Positions 1-10,594 of a stretch of DNA of 64,000 nt are shown piece after piece (position 1 is the stretch's first letter; each line of letters opens with the position of its first letter). Origin of the DNA: Apodemus sylvaticus (lineage: Eukaryota > Chordata > Mammalia > Rodentia > Muridae); the NCBI RefSeq assembly GCF_947179515.1, contig NC_067474.1, positions 89,285,824 through 89,349,823 of the forward strand, read 5' to 3'. The notes below the pieces were generated by a model. The model did not search any database and was not told the DNA's origin. It was given only the letters and a program-made list of their open reading frames with translations. A program made the position numbers and the translations under genes.

Positions 1-2160
1 TGAATAGCTGAGGAAGAGCACATGACGTCAGCATGTCATCATGTGATGTATCTTATACAAAGAGGAAATACCAGCTTCTTAAAAGTGTGATTATTTCATA
101 AAAAGCACACCCCACTGAGCTGTCTTATTGCTGTTATAAAAAAACTTCATTGCAGGGAATTCTTTTGTGCTGTAGGAAAATGAATTCCACACTTTAGAAT
201 GTTGAACAGCAGCTTCAGTGGAGTGCTATGCTTCTCACAGATTACCCCATTAGAATATTCATGATCCAATCAGAATGCTTTCTAAGTCTCCGTAATTTTT
301 CCATTGTAAAATAAACTAGGTACGTTTTGATGAAACAGACCATGCTGAGCAAATGCCTTCATTAATTTTTTTTAAAAGTAGTTTATGGATTCTGTTACTA
401 TCAAAGAACATCGCTCTGTGAAAGCAGACACCATTCCTCTAAAGCAAAATTGCTATTATTGAAAAAAAAAAACACTGTACTAGAAAAAAAACAGGATAAA
501 ACTAAAACATTATCAGGCAAAGTGCATTGACAATGCAAATCAAATGCACACAGTATAATTATAATTGTGTATTAGCCGAAGAACTGGAGATTATAAATGG
601 TGTGTCTCTGGTGAAGAGTTTGCCTGAGTACATTACATATTCATTGGATTTTCATTTTTATTCACTAAATGTCCAGTTCTCCCTCCTACACAAGAGGCAT
701 TATTACTCCATGCCTGAAATGAATATTCTGAGTTTAGAAGAAAATGTTTGTACATAAAAATTAACAAAACTGACTATAAATATGACAAATGTTGCCACTA
801 ATCTGCTTGGTTTCATCTGATTAGCAAGGTTGCATTATATTTGTGAAAGGCAAGAAAGTTCTGTAAAATTTGTACAAAGATAACATCAAGAGAGTATCAA
901 AAAGATCCTACAGACTCACTCTTAATAAATATGAAATGGGGAAAAGGGCCAGGCATCAGAAAACCCCAGATCCCATATTCTACTGCTTATCCACAGTCAG
1001 AGTAAGATTCTTATTTTAGATCAAGTTTCAGACACAGTGTCTTTGTGGTAGCTGGACTGCCAGTATATATACTTGGGAAAGAAGTGAGAAAAAAGTGGTA
1101 TATTCCACCTTAAAAAATTTCTTTTAATTTGGAAGATGATATTTCTACTACATTTTTCTTACTTGACACCTTTTTATTCCAGGATTACCTCTGATTTCCC
1201 TTAATTATTAAAATTTAATTATAGTTTATATTCTTAACTGTGAAAGGTTGGTTAGAAATGGGGTCATTTAAAGTATCTCTGCTCTGGCTCAGATATTGAG
1301 ATAGTCTACTTTCAATTTAAATGAGGGAATTTAATTCATTACTAACAATTAATATAAATGCATTCATAATGACTATATTATATTATAGCTATTTTAGTAG
1401 ATATGACGCTTTTATAACCACATACTAGCTGATTTTCATAGGCTTTTGTTATTTAAGTAAATTTTATTGTTTTATAGCACCATCAATTCTCTGGAAAACA
1501 CAAGTTCTCTCTTAAGTTAAAAGCCAGTCTCATATAATAAAAGACACATGGGATTCAAAGATATATTTGCTAAATGGTGATGTCTCTCCATTGCCTGTAA
1601 ACTGAAATTATTCAAAGATTTTTCTTCCTTCCCAAATAAGTTTGACAAATTTGATTGGCAGTTTGTTAATTTATTTAATATTGATTTCATAATTATAACT
1701 CCATTTAAATCTATTTGTACATGTATATAGTGTCATTTATGGAAATTCATTCTGTAGAGTATAATTGCTCATATTTCAGCTTTTATTCTAGGGATTTTGA
1801 TAACAAATATAATAAAACTTATTGATATAAAAGTATGAGCAAATTATTATTGGGCAGCTAATAAAGGGGACAGTAGATATGAGTTTAAGCCTTCCAGAAT
1901 CCTCTCAAGTGTTTTTTGCAAGAACATCCTTTTACTTGTTTATGAACGTTTCACACAGTATATTTAATTATTCACCCTTTTAGTTCCACCTTCCAAATTT
2001 TCCCATATACCCTCTTGATCTCTTCCAAATCTGTAGCCACTCCTTGTTAACTTTGCTTCATGCATTTACATATATGTATATACATGTCTGTTCCAAAATG
2101 TAACCTGTTCCATCTCTATAACTTTACTCATATGTATTTTAAGGATTAACTGTTGGATAT
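1..2160. other. Unique A+T-rich non-coding DNA
   Basis: No recognisable gene or repeat. Open frames here are short (76 codons at most), have no family resemblance and no exon-like context. The only motif of note is a palindromic CRE-like octamer, TGACGTCA, at 23-30. Confidence 0.6.
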
Positions 2161-2164
2161 GTCT

Positions 2165-2691
2165 ACAAAATATTATCAAAACTAAGGCTCAGAGAACATT
2201 TAGGAAGATGGTGGAGAAAAATTCTAAGAGTCGGAAGATCATGGAATTTGCAAAAGCTACACTTTATACAAAGTCTCAGAAACATGACTGCCTAAACATG
2301 GGCCGAACAACTAGTTCAAATGTACATATGTTCAAATGAAGAGGGGACGCCCAGAAGGACTCAACCCTATGTAAAGAACTACAGACATCTAAGAAGTTAG
2401 AAAAAGAACATTTCCTAGGGAAGAGCACACCAGTTGTTTATCCAATTCTTTTTGATGTTTTTTCCTCCTCCAATTCCTCCCAAATTTCCTCAATTATCCC
2501 CCACACGTTATGTTTTCTATCCCTGACTCATGAAGCAAACAAGTAAAATCAAAACAAATGAAAACAATAAGAGAAAAAATGCTAGAACAGTACTCAACAA
2601 AAGTCCCCCTACAAGTCTTGTGTTTGTGCATTCGTGTATCCATGCATGAATGTGTATGTGTTTGTCTATTTGTGTGTGTGAAAGTGTGTTT

Positions 2692-2724
<33 letters not shown>

Positions 2725-2880
2725 TCTCTGTGTGTGTGTGTGTGTGTCTGTGTGTATCTGTTGGCTGACTATTCCTAGGCATGCAGTCTGGCCTGGAATG
2801 TGGCTTATATACCCAGTAACTGTCCAGTGTGGAAAACTGATTAGCAGAACAGTTTTTAAGTGTTGTCTACTCTGACTCAA
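2165..2880 (+). repeat. Murid interspersed repeat resembling an L1 3' end, with an internal TG microsatellite
   Basis: The segment at 2180-2440 (text like 'aaggctcagagaacatt' and 'gggaagagcacaccagttg') and the one at 2785-2880 ('cctggaatgtggcttatatacc') recur in the same order at 51.1-51.9 kb, so this is a dispersed repeat. From memory it matches sequence found at the 3' ends of old rodent L1 elements. Family name and edges are uncertain; both copies carry microsatellites inside or beside them. Confidence 0.55.
2650..2758. repeat. Interrupted (TG)n microsatellite
   Basis: Alternating TG with a few TC and TA interruptions; the longest clean run is about 2694-2722. Open frames across it on both strands (Cys-Val or Thr-His runs) are artefacts. 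Confidence 0.97.
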
Positions 2881-3838
2881 TCACACCTCAGCTTTAGAGT
2901 CTGGTGAACATGGCATGCAGGAAAAGAAGAAAAAAATCTCCTGAACAAGTTAATAAAACATATACTACATACAGTTTATCTCCTTCCACAATCTGCTATT
3001 AGAATATAAGTGTTTCTTAGTGAGTGATGATTCACTCATATATTGGTGCGGACCAGCACTTTTAAAGGATATCATCAATATTAAGAATTCGGTTCCCTGA
3101 ATCTCCTCTCCACACAACCCTCCTCCTCCTCATACTTCACTCAGTGTTGTCTCTGTTCTGCACCAAATGTTCTGTTTCCTACAAATCAAATCTCCACCAG
3201 GCACTACTGCTTCAGAAATGTACACTGAAGAACCATATTGGTGGTTGCTAGATGAGAAATTTTAAATATCCTGGACTTCAAATACTTTTGGTACAAAGAT
3301 GATAAGAAATAAAAGGGTTCATGGGAAAGCAACTACCCTTTAAACACTTAATGCAGATGACAAGCAAAGAGGAGTGGCTAAAGAAGGTAGTCACAGTGCA
3401 GTGCTTCTCTCTGGCTTGTGCTGGCATTTGTACATCCCATCCATAGAGGTCCAGGCAGTCCAAGTCTGCCTTGTATTTCCTTCTATGTTGGAGGCTTGTT
3501 TCTGAGGAAAACATATGTTCCCTGTTGTGAGACTCCAGGAATTTCTCCTAGCTGAGTAAGTGATAGGCCTAGAACATCAAACTTGCCTACATCTAAAGTG
3601 AGTTGACCTTACTACTTCAATAAAGTACTTGAATTTCAATGACTGCCTTATCAAGATAATTACCATAAAAGAGAAAGGCTGGTCAGGTTATGTGCCTTGG
3701 GAGTTCTGTTATGAGATTAAAGCATTTTGAGAGAAATCTAGTAGGCAACAGTCATCATCTGTGCAAAAATCACATTTGAAAAGATTCCTGTTTGGCCTGA
3801 GATTAAAGCTATGGCTTAGATAAAAAAAAATAAAGACA
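2881..3838. other. Non-coding DNA, nothing recognised
   Basis: No repeat family or gene recognised. Short minus-strand open frames at 3278-3514 and 3709-3915 lack any family signature, and the second overlaps a SINE. Confidence 0.5.
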
Positions 3839-4035
3839 GGGCTGGAAAGATGTATGTCTCTCTGGTTCAGAGTACTGGCTGTTCTTCCAGAGAAGCTGGG
3901 TTCAGTTCCCAGCACCTACATGTTAGCTTACAAGTGTAACTTCTGGTCCATGGAATCTGACATCCTCACACACGCAGGCAAAACACCAATGTATGTAAAA
4001 TTAAAAAAAATCATAATCAGATAAAAAATGAAAAG
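3839..4035 (+). mobile_element. B2 SINE
   Basis: The tRNA-derived head begins GGCTGGAAAGATG. A Pol III B box, GGTTCAGTTCC, lies at 3899-3909 and is followed by the B2 body ('cagcacctacatgt', then 'tggaatctgacatcctc') and an A-rich tail. It is diverged from the young consensus. B2 SINEs are mobilised by L1 proteins. Confidence 0.85.
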
Positions 4036-5886
4036 GCATGACTTAAAAAAATATTTAATAAGATGTTTTTTGGTATCCCTAGCTATTTTAGAAGACTCAC
4101 ATTTACCTTAATTCTAGTATTGTTTCGCTCATAAATACTTTTCTCTTATATATATAAATAGAAAGATGACAACTGGAAAAGGGGCCAAGAATAGAATTCA
4201 TAGTGCAGGTTGAATAAAAATGGTCTCAGAATGCAAAGGAGATTATTATACTGTCAGACAGCTTTTTTCCCCTCACCAATGGGATGAGATCTCAGGTATT
4301 AGATGAGTCCATGGCAATGAGATCACATAGCAGCTATAGGATGGCGGTTCTTCTAGAAGAACCTTTATTTGTCCATATTGCCACTATGTCTTGCTTTTTA
4401 ATATTTATATCATGTTTTAGACAATTAGTACGTGGTTAGTGAGCAAAAGACATATTTTGCACTGAAAATAAAATATAAGAACTCTGTATAGCAAATACAT
4501 ATATCTAAATATTGTTTTAAAGATATGAGAGGAAGACTTCATTTCACAACCGACAAAATGATGACCTCCTAAATATTTACTATAATTCACATTGCCATAG
4601 AACTTTGTTTCTAAAGTAGTATCATCATAATATCTTTTTCCTCCTACTTCTCTGAAATAGAAGTGGAAGCTGCTATTATCCACCTTTGAAAGGAAATGAA
4701 GCTTCTAAATTTGGTGAAGTAGCTTGACCAAAGATATTGCCTTTTCTGCCACCATTTCAGATCAATTGTGATCATGTGTCAATCTTCCTTACATACTTAT
4801 TAGGTTCCGGAAATGTGCTTTTCTGTTACTATTTTCATGTGTGTCACAGCTTTCAAAGGTCCTGGCTCCTATTCTCTTGGGGAACACTATTACTGCATCA
4901 TGTCTAGAATTTTGTTTAGTTTTTATCTCTCTGAGATGAAAATTATGAGCACAGCCCCTATCTGGATCCTTAGCACACACATATATTCCACTTTGGCACT
5001 TTGCTGTTTGTGACAAATGTATTTTAATACACATTATGTACATAATCCCTGTGGCATTCCTTCTTTCAAATAAATGGAGAGTGCAGAAGCTAAACAAAAG
5101 TTTGGGCTTCTAATGAATAGATTACAAGCAGGAGGTATACAGTTGACTAGACCATCAAAATATACTACAGCTTCTCTTCTGATCACTCTTTCTCTGTCAA
5201 ATTACTTGCTAAGGGGAAAGCTCAGTCACTAATGCAAAGGCACACATGGTACAAAAGTAAAGCCTCAAATCAATAGCCAGTAAAGAAATAACATCTTCTC
5301 TCTACCAGCGTGCAAAGGGTCTCAGAAGATGTTCTTTCTGCTCTTCTCAAACCTTTACATGGCTGCAGCCCAAGCAGACATCTAATTTCAGCATGATATG
5401 GGCTCTAGAGTTAGGATCAACCAAGTTAGTTGTCTTTAAATTTCCAGTGCAGTGAAATGATAAGATAATACTTTGGCCATAATTATAATTTAACAAAGTC
5501 TAATCACCAATATACCATTTTTTAAATAACATTTCTGGTTGTGAGATTCAGGCTCCAAATTCAGGCTGTTTATATTAAGTCAATTTGTTGTCTTAGTTGA
5601 AAATGTTTGATATTATAGTCTATACAATAAAGTGCTTTATCCATAAATGTATATTTGAAATTGTTTTTCTGCAGAGACATATATAATGTCTATATTCATA
5701 ATGCATTATTAACTCATACAAAGTAGTTTCTATCTATAATCCTGTAAGCAAGAAAAACAAAGACATACAGCAGGAACACTTAACTATTTAGTCAAATTAA
5801 TGAAATTATGACCAATTTTCTACATAAAAAAGTAACTGTAAGTTAGAAAATATAAACACAAAAATCTAAGATTTAGTTATTTTTGA
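4036..5886. other. Unique A+T-rich DNA
   Basis: No gene or repeat recognised. Open frames of 66-102 codons occur on both strands (for example minus 4789-5097), with no splice context or family motif. Confidence 0.5.
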
Positions 5887-6063
5887 TGTATGAGTCTGTG
5901 TATATATGTGTGCTTATTATGTGTATGACTAGTGCTCACAGAGGCCAGAAGAGAGCATTGGATGCACTGGATCTAGAGGTGTGTACCACCACATGTGTCT
6001 GGGGAACACAACTGGGTCTTCTGCAAAAGTAGCAAGTGCTCTTAAATGCTGTACCTTTCTAGC
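5887..6063 (-). mobile_element. B3-like SINE, antisense
   Basis: Read on the minus strand this ends in a typical murid SINE 3' region. The plus strand shows 'cagaggccagaagagagcat', 'ggaacacaactgggtcttctgcaaaagtagcaa' in two parts, and 'gtgctcttaaatgctg', the reverse of the B2/B3 head. It is well diverged. Confidence 0.7.
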
Positions 6064-7873
6064 TTGAGAAAAAGATTTAAACTAAGATTCTTTATAACTA
6101 ACTCTTAGTGTAATACTGAAATGCAAATACATGTACATGCTTAAATATATTGCATGTATTAATATAATGTTAAATGTATTGATGTACATTTCTCTGTAGT
6201 TTCTATGCATATATATCCAAATACATATGTATGTATATGTAAACTTGAATTATATGTATGTTTATATATATTATGGATTTATGTATCTATATATAAGGGT
6301 ATCTTAAGTACACATACATATATATATGTAGGTTACTACTAATATGTATAAACTATATAATAAATATAATAAAAATGCATTTTATAGTATAGTAATTTAA
6401 ACAGATTTACACCTTTTCTAACATGATCTTGCCACATAATATTGAAAAACATTTATTGATCATGGTTATGTAAGTGAATGAACAACTACATTATAGAATT
6501 ATTACAAACATTAAATGTAAAATCCACAGTAAATACTACTAGGGCCTTAACATTTTTTTTTCTAAAGGGATTGAGAACTGGAAGGTTGGGCTACAGCTTA
6601 GTGATGTAGAATTAGTGTCTACAGTTTTCAGAGGTAGCAAGCTTCAGAAGGAATTAATACAATTCTTATGAGATTTCCCTGCAGTCTCTTGAGCTTTAGT
6701 CATGTGTTTCATTGGCAAAATGGCCCATCTGAGAAGACTCTAATTAGAAACCAGTTCTACAGTAGTGCCTGATATTAGACTTTCAATATCTATTATTTTA
6801 AACAAAATAAACCCATTTTCTTAATGATGTTATCTTGCTTTAGGCATTTTGTTGAATTACAAATGAAGATAGAGAAATATATAGACAAATGTCTGACTCA
6901 CAGGAAGCACTCATAGGTTTTGGCTTCCTTTTATTTCCCCATCTCCTACTTTCCTAAAAGATATATTATTCATAGTTTCTCAGATTCACAATACAAGACT
7001 TTGTAGTAGATATGCTCTACTAATAGTTGAAAGTTTTTGAAACATAGATGGCTTTTATTTATAGATGAAAGATTGATATTTGATCATAGTTTTCTCGATG
7101 GAGATATCTTTATAATAAGTTTTTCAAGGTTAGAAATGAAATGCAAGCATGTTTGACCTTTCGATTCCCTGTAACACTTCTACCCCACACAATTCTTCCA
7201 GCACAATGGTGCACATTTTGCTGCTGCACTCTAAATATAGACATTTTAAATAATTCTATTCAAGTTGAGAGTACTATAATTTTACTTGCAAGTTATTCAA
7301 TCAAATAAAAAGTCTTCTATCTCCTAAGATTCTGGTTGTAAACATGGTCTCAAGTTTGTTTTGTTTGTTTTCTTTTGCGAATGGTTCTAACTCTGTGTTC
7401 TAGGGTCCTCTTGAATTATGCTGAGTAAAGGGGACCTCAAAGTTATAGTAGTCCTTCACACTGAGACTCTCTAACACAAGGACTGTACTTGTGGGTCACC
7501 ATTTACAGCTATCTCTAATTGTCTTAAAGAAAATATGTTCAAACTTTAATCTTGCATCTATAAGTAAAATGAATTATTAGAATATCAGTAGGAACTTAGA
7601 GAATCCATGGGGATCTAAAGAGCACGTGAGACAAGGAGGTATTCAGTGTCTCATTATAGATGGTCTGGTTACTATGCTGTGATGTGATAAAAGCCTGTAA
7701 ACATACCTTCTTTCAATACATCTTTCACCACAGGCTCAAAGCCCATCGTATGGTATCTGTGTGGCCAAACTTAGGTCATGTAATAATATTTCTGTGTTTG
7801 CCAGAATGAGGAGGGAAATGCATGTCTGTTTGTTACTGTAATGATTGGCAAAATCTCAAGTTTATTGTTATAT
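6064..7873. other. A+T-rich non-coding DNA with TATATG-like low-complexity sequence
   Basis: The part at 6110-6370 is rich in imperfect ATGTATAT runs. The rest has no recognised repeat or gene. This is the left flank of the L1 insertion. Confidence 0.5.
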
Positions 7874-7884
7874 AAAAATTGGAC
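7874..7884. repeat. Target-site duplication, left copy (L1)
   Basis: AAAAATTGGAC here recurs exactly at 14669-14679, just after the L1 poly(A). The A-rich start agrees with L1 endonuclease cleavage at TTTT/A-type sites. The A-rich edge makes the exact length uncertain by a few bases. Confidence 0.85.
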
Positions 7885-8285
7885 CGGGTGGCAGCAGCAG
7901 CAGCAGCAGCAGCAGCGGCTGGTCCAGAGGAAGGGCCATCAGTAGTAGAACCAAGTGGACAGGGTCCAGGCAGACCCTGCACCCACGACTACTGGCCATC
8001 GCTGGCCAGCCAGGCTGCGAGCAGCGGAGGATTTAAGGCGCCTTTCACCACACAGAAGCCACATCAGAACTCTGCCTCCCGCCAGTCAGTTACAAGGCCT
8101 CCATATTGGTTCTCGGTCGCCAGAGAAATCAGACTAAGGTACGCAAATATAAACCGAGACCAACATCGCAGGGGTCTAAGCCCGACGGGCGTTGGCCTGC
8201 ACCGAGGCCCTGGGCTGATCAGGGGGCCACCGGGGTGCAAAGCCTGCCAGGAGGTTTTCTTCCCCCGGGCCGGCACGCGCACCAC

Positions 8286-8294
8286 CGCCATTTT
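8286..8294 (-). promoter_or_regulatory. YY1-like motif in 5' UTR unit 1
   Basis: CGCCATTTT, the reverse complement of AAAATGGCG, fits the YY1 core. Human L1 and mouse L1 monomers use YY1 sites to position transcription; a role here is inferred. Confidence 0.6.
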
Positions 8295-8481
8295 GCCTAA
8301 GGGAAGCCAGAGAGACCTAGCAGGCAAAACCAAACCATCTAACAGGCATAGCCCGAGGCGGACATAGCAGGGGTCTCAGACGGTCAGGCCCTGGACTGCC
8401 CCCAGGTCCTGGGCTGCTCGGTGGGCCATCTGTGTGCCAACCCAGCCAGGAGCTTGTTTGCCCCGGGCCGGCGCACTCCAC

Positions 8482-8490
8482 CGCCATTTT
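8482..8490 (-). promoter_or_regulatory. YY1-like motif in 5' UTR unit 2
   Basis: Same CGCCATTTT core, 196 bases after the first. Confidence 0.6.
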
Positions 8491-8677
8491 GCCTACGGGA
8501 AGCCAGAGAGACTAGCAGACAAAACCAAACCAGCTAACAGGCATAGCCTGAGGCGGACATAGCAGGGGTCTCAGACGGTCAGGCCCTGGACTGCCCCCAG
8601 GCCCTGGGCTACTCGGTGGGCCATCTGTGTGCTGACCCGGCCAGGAGGTTGTTTATCTGGGCCGGTTTGCGCACCAC

Positions 8678-8686
8678 CGCCATTTT
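8678..8686 (-). promoter_or_regulatory. YY1-like motif in 5' UTR unit 3
   Basis: Same CGCCATTTT core, 196 bases after the second. Confidence 0.6.
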
Positions 8687-9310
8687 GCCTACGGGAAGCC
8701 AGAGAGACCTAGCAGGCAAAACCAAACCAGCTAACAGGCATAGCCCGAGGCGGACATAGCAGGGGTCTCAAACGGTCAGGCCCTGGACTGCCCCCAGGCC
8801 CTGGGCTGCTCGGTGGGCCATCTGTGTGCTGACCCGGCCAGGAGGTCGTTAGCCCAGCAGACTCTCCCAGCACTCTCAGGGAGCGCGCCCACGCCACCAT
8901 CCTAGCCACCTGACAGACCCAATTAACACTCACAGCTGAGGGGAACTTTGCTCCGACATTGGCCTGCCAGGCTTTTGCCTAGACTCAGGGCCTGAGCAGC
9001 TAGGCTAGCCTTGTGTGCACCAACCTGGTTGGGAGTCCTGCTGCCCAGCAGAGAGATCAGCACACAGAAAAGGTCCCTGCAGCATACAGCCTCAGCGCTC
9101 CCTGAAGGAGCAAATGGGCACCTTCTGGCTCACAGACACAATCTGGGGCAAAGAACACTAGGGTTGCAAGGGCACCCAAGAGGAGGAAAGTACATCAGCA
9201 ATCTGCAAAAGGGAAAACCCTGCCCTCCAGTGTTGCAGAAATAGCCCTAGAGCCTCTCAGGAGGCTGTAACACCAGCCGGAGACAAGATCAATTAGCTCC
9301 AGAGAACAAG

Positions 9311-10506
9311 ATGGCAAAGGGCAAACGCAGGAACGCTACTAACAGAAATCTAGGCAATATGGCAGCATCTGAACCAAACTCTCCAACATCAGCAAGTCCT
9401 GGTTATGCCAACACACCAGAGAAACAAGATTTGGATTTAAAATCACTGTTCATGATGCTGCTAGAAGAACACAAAAAGGACATGAATGAATCCCTTAAAG
9501 CAATACAGGGGAACATGAATAAGCTAGAAACCCGTTTAATGGAAACACAAAAAACACTTAAAGAAATGCAGGAGAATAAGGCCCAAGAGATAGAAGCCAA
9601 TAAAGAAGAAAGGCAAAAAAAACCTTAAAGAAATGCAGGAGAACTTGAGTCAACAGGCAGAAGTCATGAAAGAGGAAACACAAAAATCTCTTAAAGAATT
9701 ATAGGAAAACACAGACAAACAAATGATGGAAATGAGCAAAACCATCCTGGACCTAAAAACAGAAGTAGAAACAACTAAGAAATCACAAAGGGAGACAACT
9801 TTGGAGATAGAAAACCTTGAGAAAAAATCAGGGGCCATAGATGCAAATATAAACAACAGAATACAAGAGATGGAAGAAAGAATCTCAGATGCCGAAGATA
9901 CTATAGAAACCATTGACTCAACTGGCAAAGAAAATGCAAAATGCAAAAAGCTTGTATCCCAGAACATCCAGGAAATCCAGGATACAATGAGAAGACCAAA
10001 CCTAAGGATTATAGGTATAGATGAGAGTGAAGATTTACAACAGAAAGGGCCAGCAAATATCTTTAACAAAATTATGGAAGAAAACTCCTAACTTAAAGAG
10101 AGAGATGCCTAAGAATATACAAGAAGCCTACAGAACTCCAAACAGACTGGACCTGAGCAGAAATACCTCCTGTCACATAATAATCAAAACCCCAAATGCT
10201 CTAAACAAAGAAAGAATATTAAAGGCAGTAAGAGAGAAAGGCCAAGTAACATATAAAGGAAGACCTATCAGAATCACACCAGACTTCTCACCAGAGACCA
10301 TGAAAGCTAGAAGATCCTGGGCAGATCTCATGCAGACTCTAAGAGAACACAAATGTCAGCCAAGACTACTATACCCAGCAAAACTCTCATTCACCATAGA
10401 TGGAGAAACCAAGATATTCCATGACAAAACCAAATTCACACAATATCTTTCCACAAACCCAGCTCTGCAAAGAATAATAGGAGGAAAACTCCAATACAAG
10501 GAGTGA
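9311..10506 (+). pseudogene. L1 ORF1 (RNA-binding chaperone), broken
   Basis: ORF1p is a trimeric RNA-binding protein that packages L1 RNA. The start ATG follows 'gagaacaag'. Three reading frames are used in turn: 9311-9628, then a frame readable to 10091, then one to the stop at 10506. The first shift lies in an A-run near 9614-9622 and looks like a one-base insertion. A TAG at 9702-9704 interrupts the second frame. The second shift lies near 10085. The N-terminal half is a charged coiled coil with a duplicated segment (LKEMQEN at 9557 and again at 9624). The C-terminal part has the conserved RNA-binding region, with YRTPNR, ILKAVREKG and RRSWADLMQ. The total span fits the usual length of about 370-400 residues. 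It cannot make a full ORF1p. Confidence 0.93.
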
Positions 10507-10594
10507 AACTACACACTGGAAAAAGCAAGATAGTTACCTTCCTTCATCAAACCCAAAAGAAGATAACCACTCAAATATAAAAAGAACATCAAAA
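10507..10594 (+). other. L1 inter-ORF spacer
   Basis: An A-rich spacer between the ORF1 stop and the ORF2 start ATG, of the length normal for murid L1. ORF2 translation in L1 elements depends on reinitiation or internal entry near this region. Confidence 0.85.

Larger units (their letters stand above)
8168..8850 (+). repeat. Tandem 196-bp units in the L1 5' UTR, about 3.5 copies
   Basis: The landmark GGGAAGCCAGAGAGAC recurs at 8301, 8497 and 8693, exactly 196 bases apart. Each unit also carries 'ggcggacatagcaggggtct', 'ggactgcccccagg' and CCGCCATTTTGCC. The first and last units are partial, and the first is more diverged. The layout resembles the monomer arrays that carry promoter activity in mouse L1. 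Confidence 0.93.
7885..9310 (+). promoter_or_regulatory. L1 5' UTR / internal promoter
   Basis: A G+C- and CpG-rich segment that stands out sharply from the A+T-rich flanks. It opens with eight CAG units at 7892-7915, holds a tandem array at about 8168-8850, and runs to the ORF1 start at 9311. L1 5' UTRs act as internal Pol II promoters. Open frames across it (up to 162 codons at 7879-8367) are not supported as genes. Confidence 0.9.

Noticed and set aside
2494..2880. Frame with long Thr-His runs (and Cys-Val runs on the other strand)
   Set aside because: Pure translation of a TG/CA microsatellite; the same holds for frames at 29.5, 37.3, 48.3, 52.2 and 63.2 kb.
3839..4035. tRNA-like A and B boxes considered as a tRNA gene
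   Set aside because: They belong to the tRNA-derived head of a B2 SINE; no complete cloverleaf is present.
7879..8367. 162-codon open frame with an alanine run near the L1 start
   Set aside because: It lies in the G+C-rich L1 5' UTR, where stops are rare. The alanine run is only the CAG repeat in another frame.
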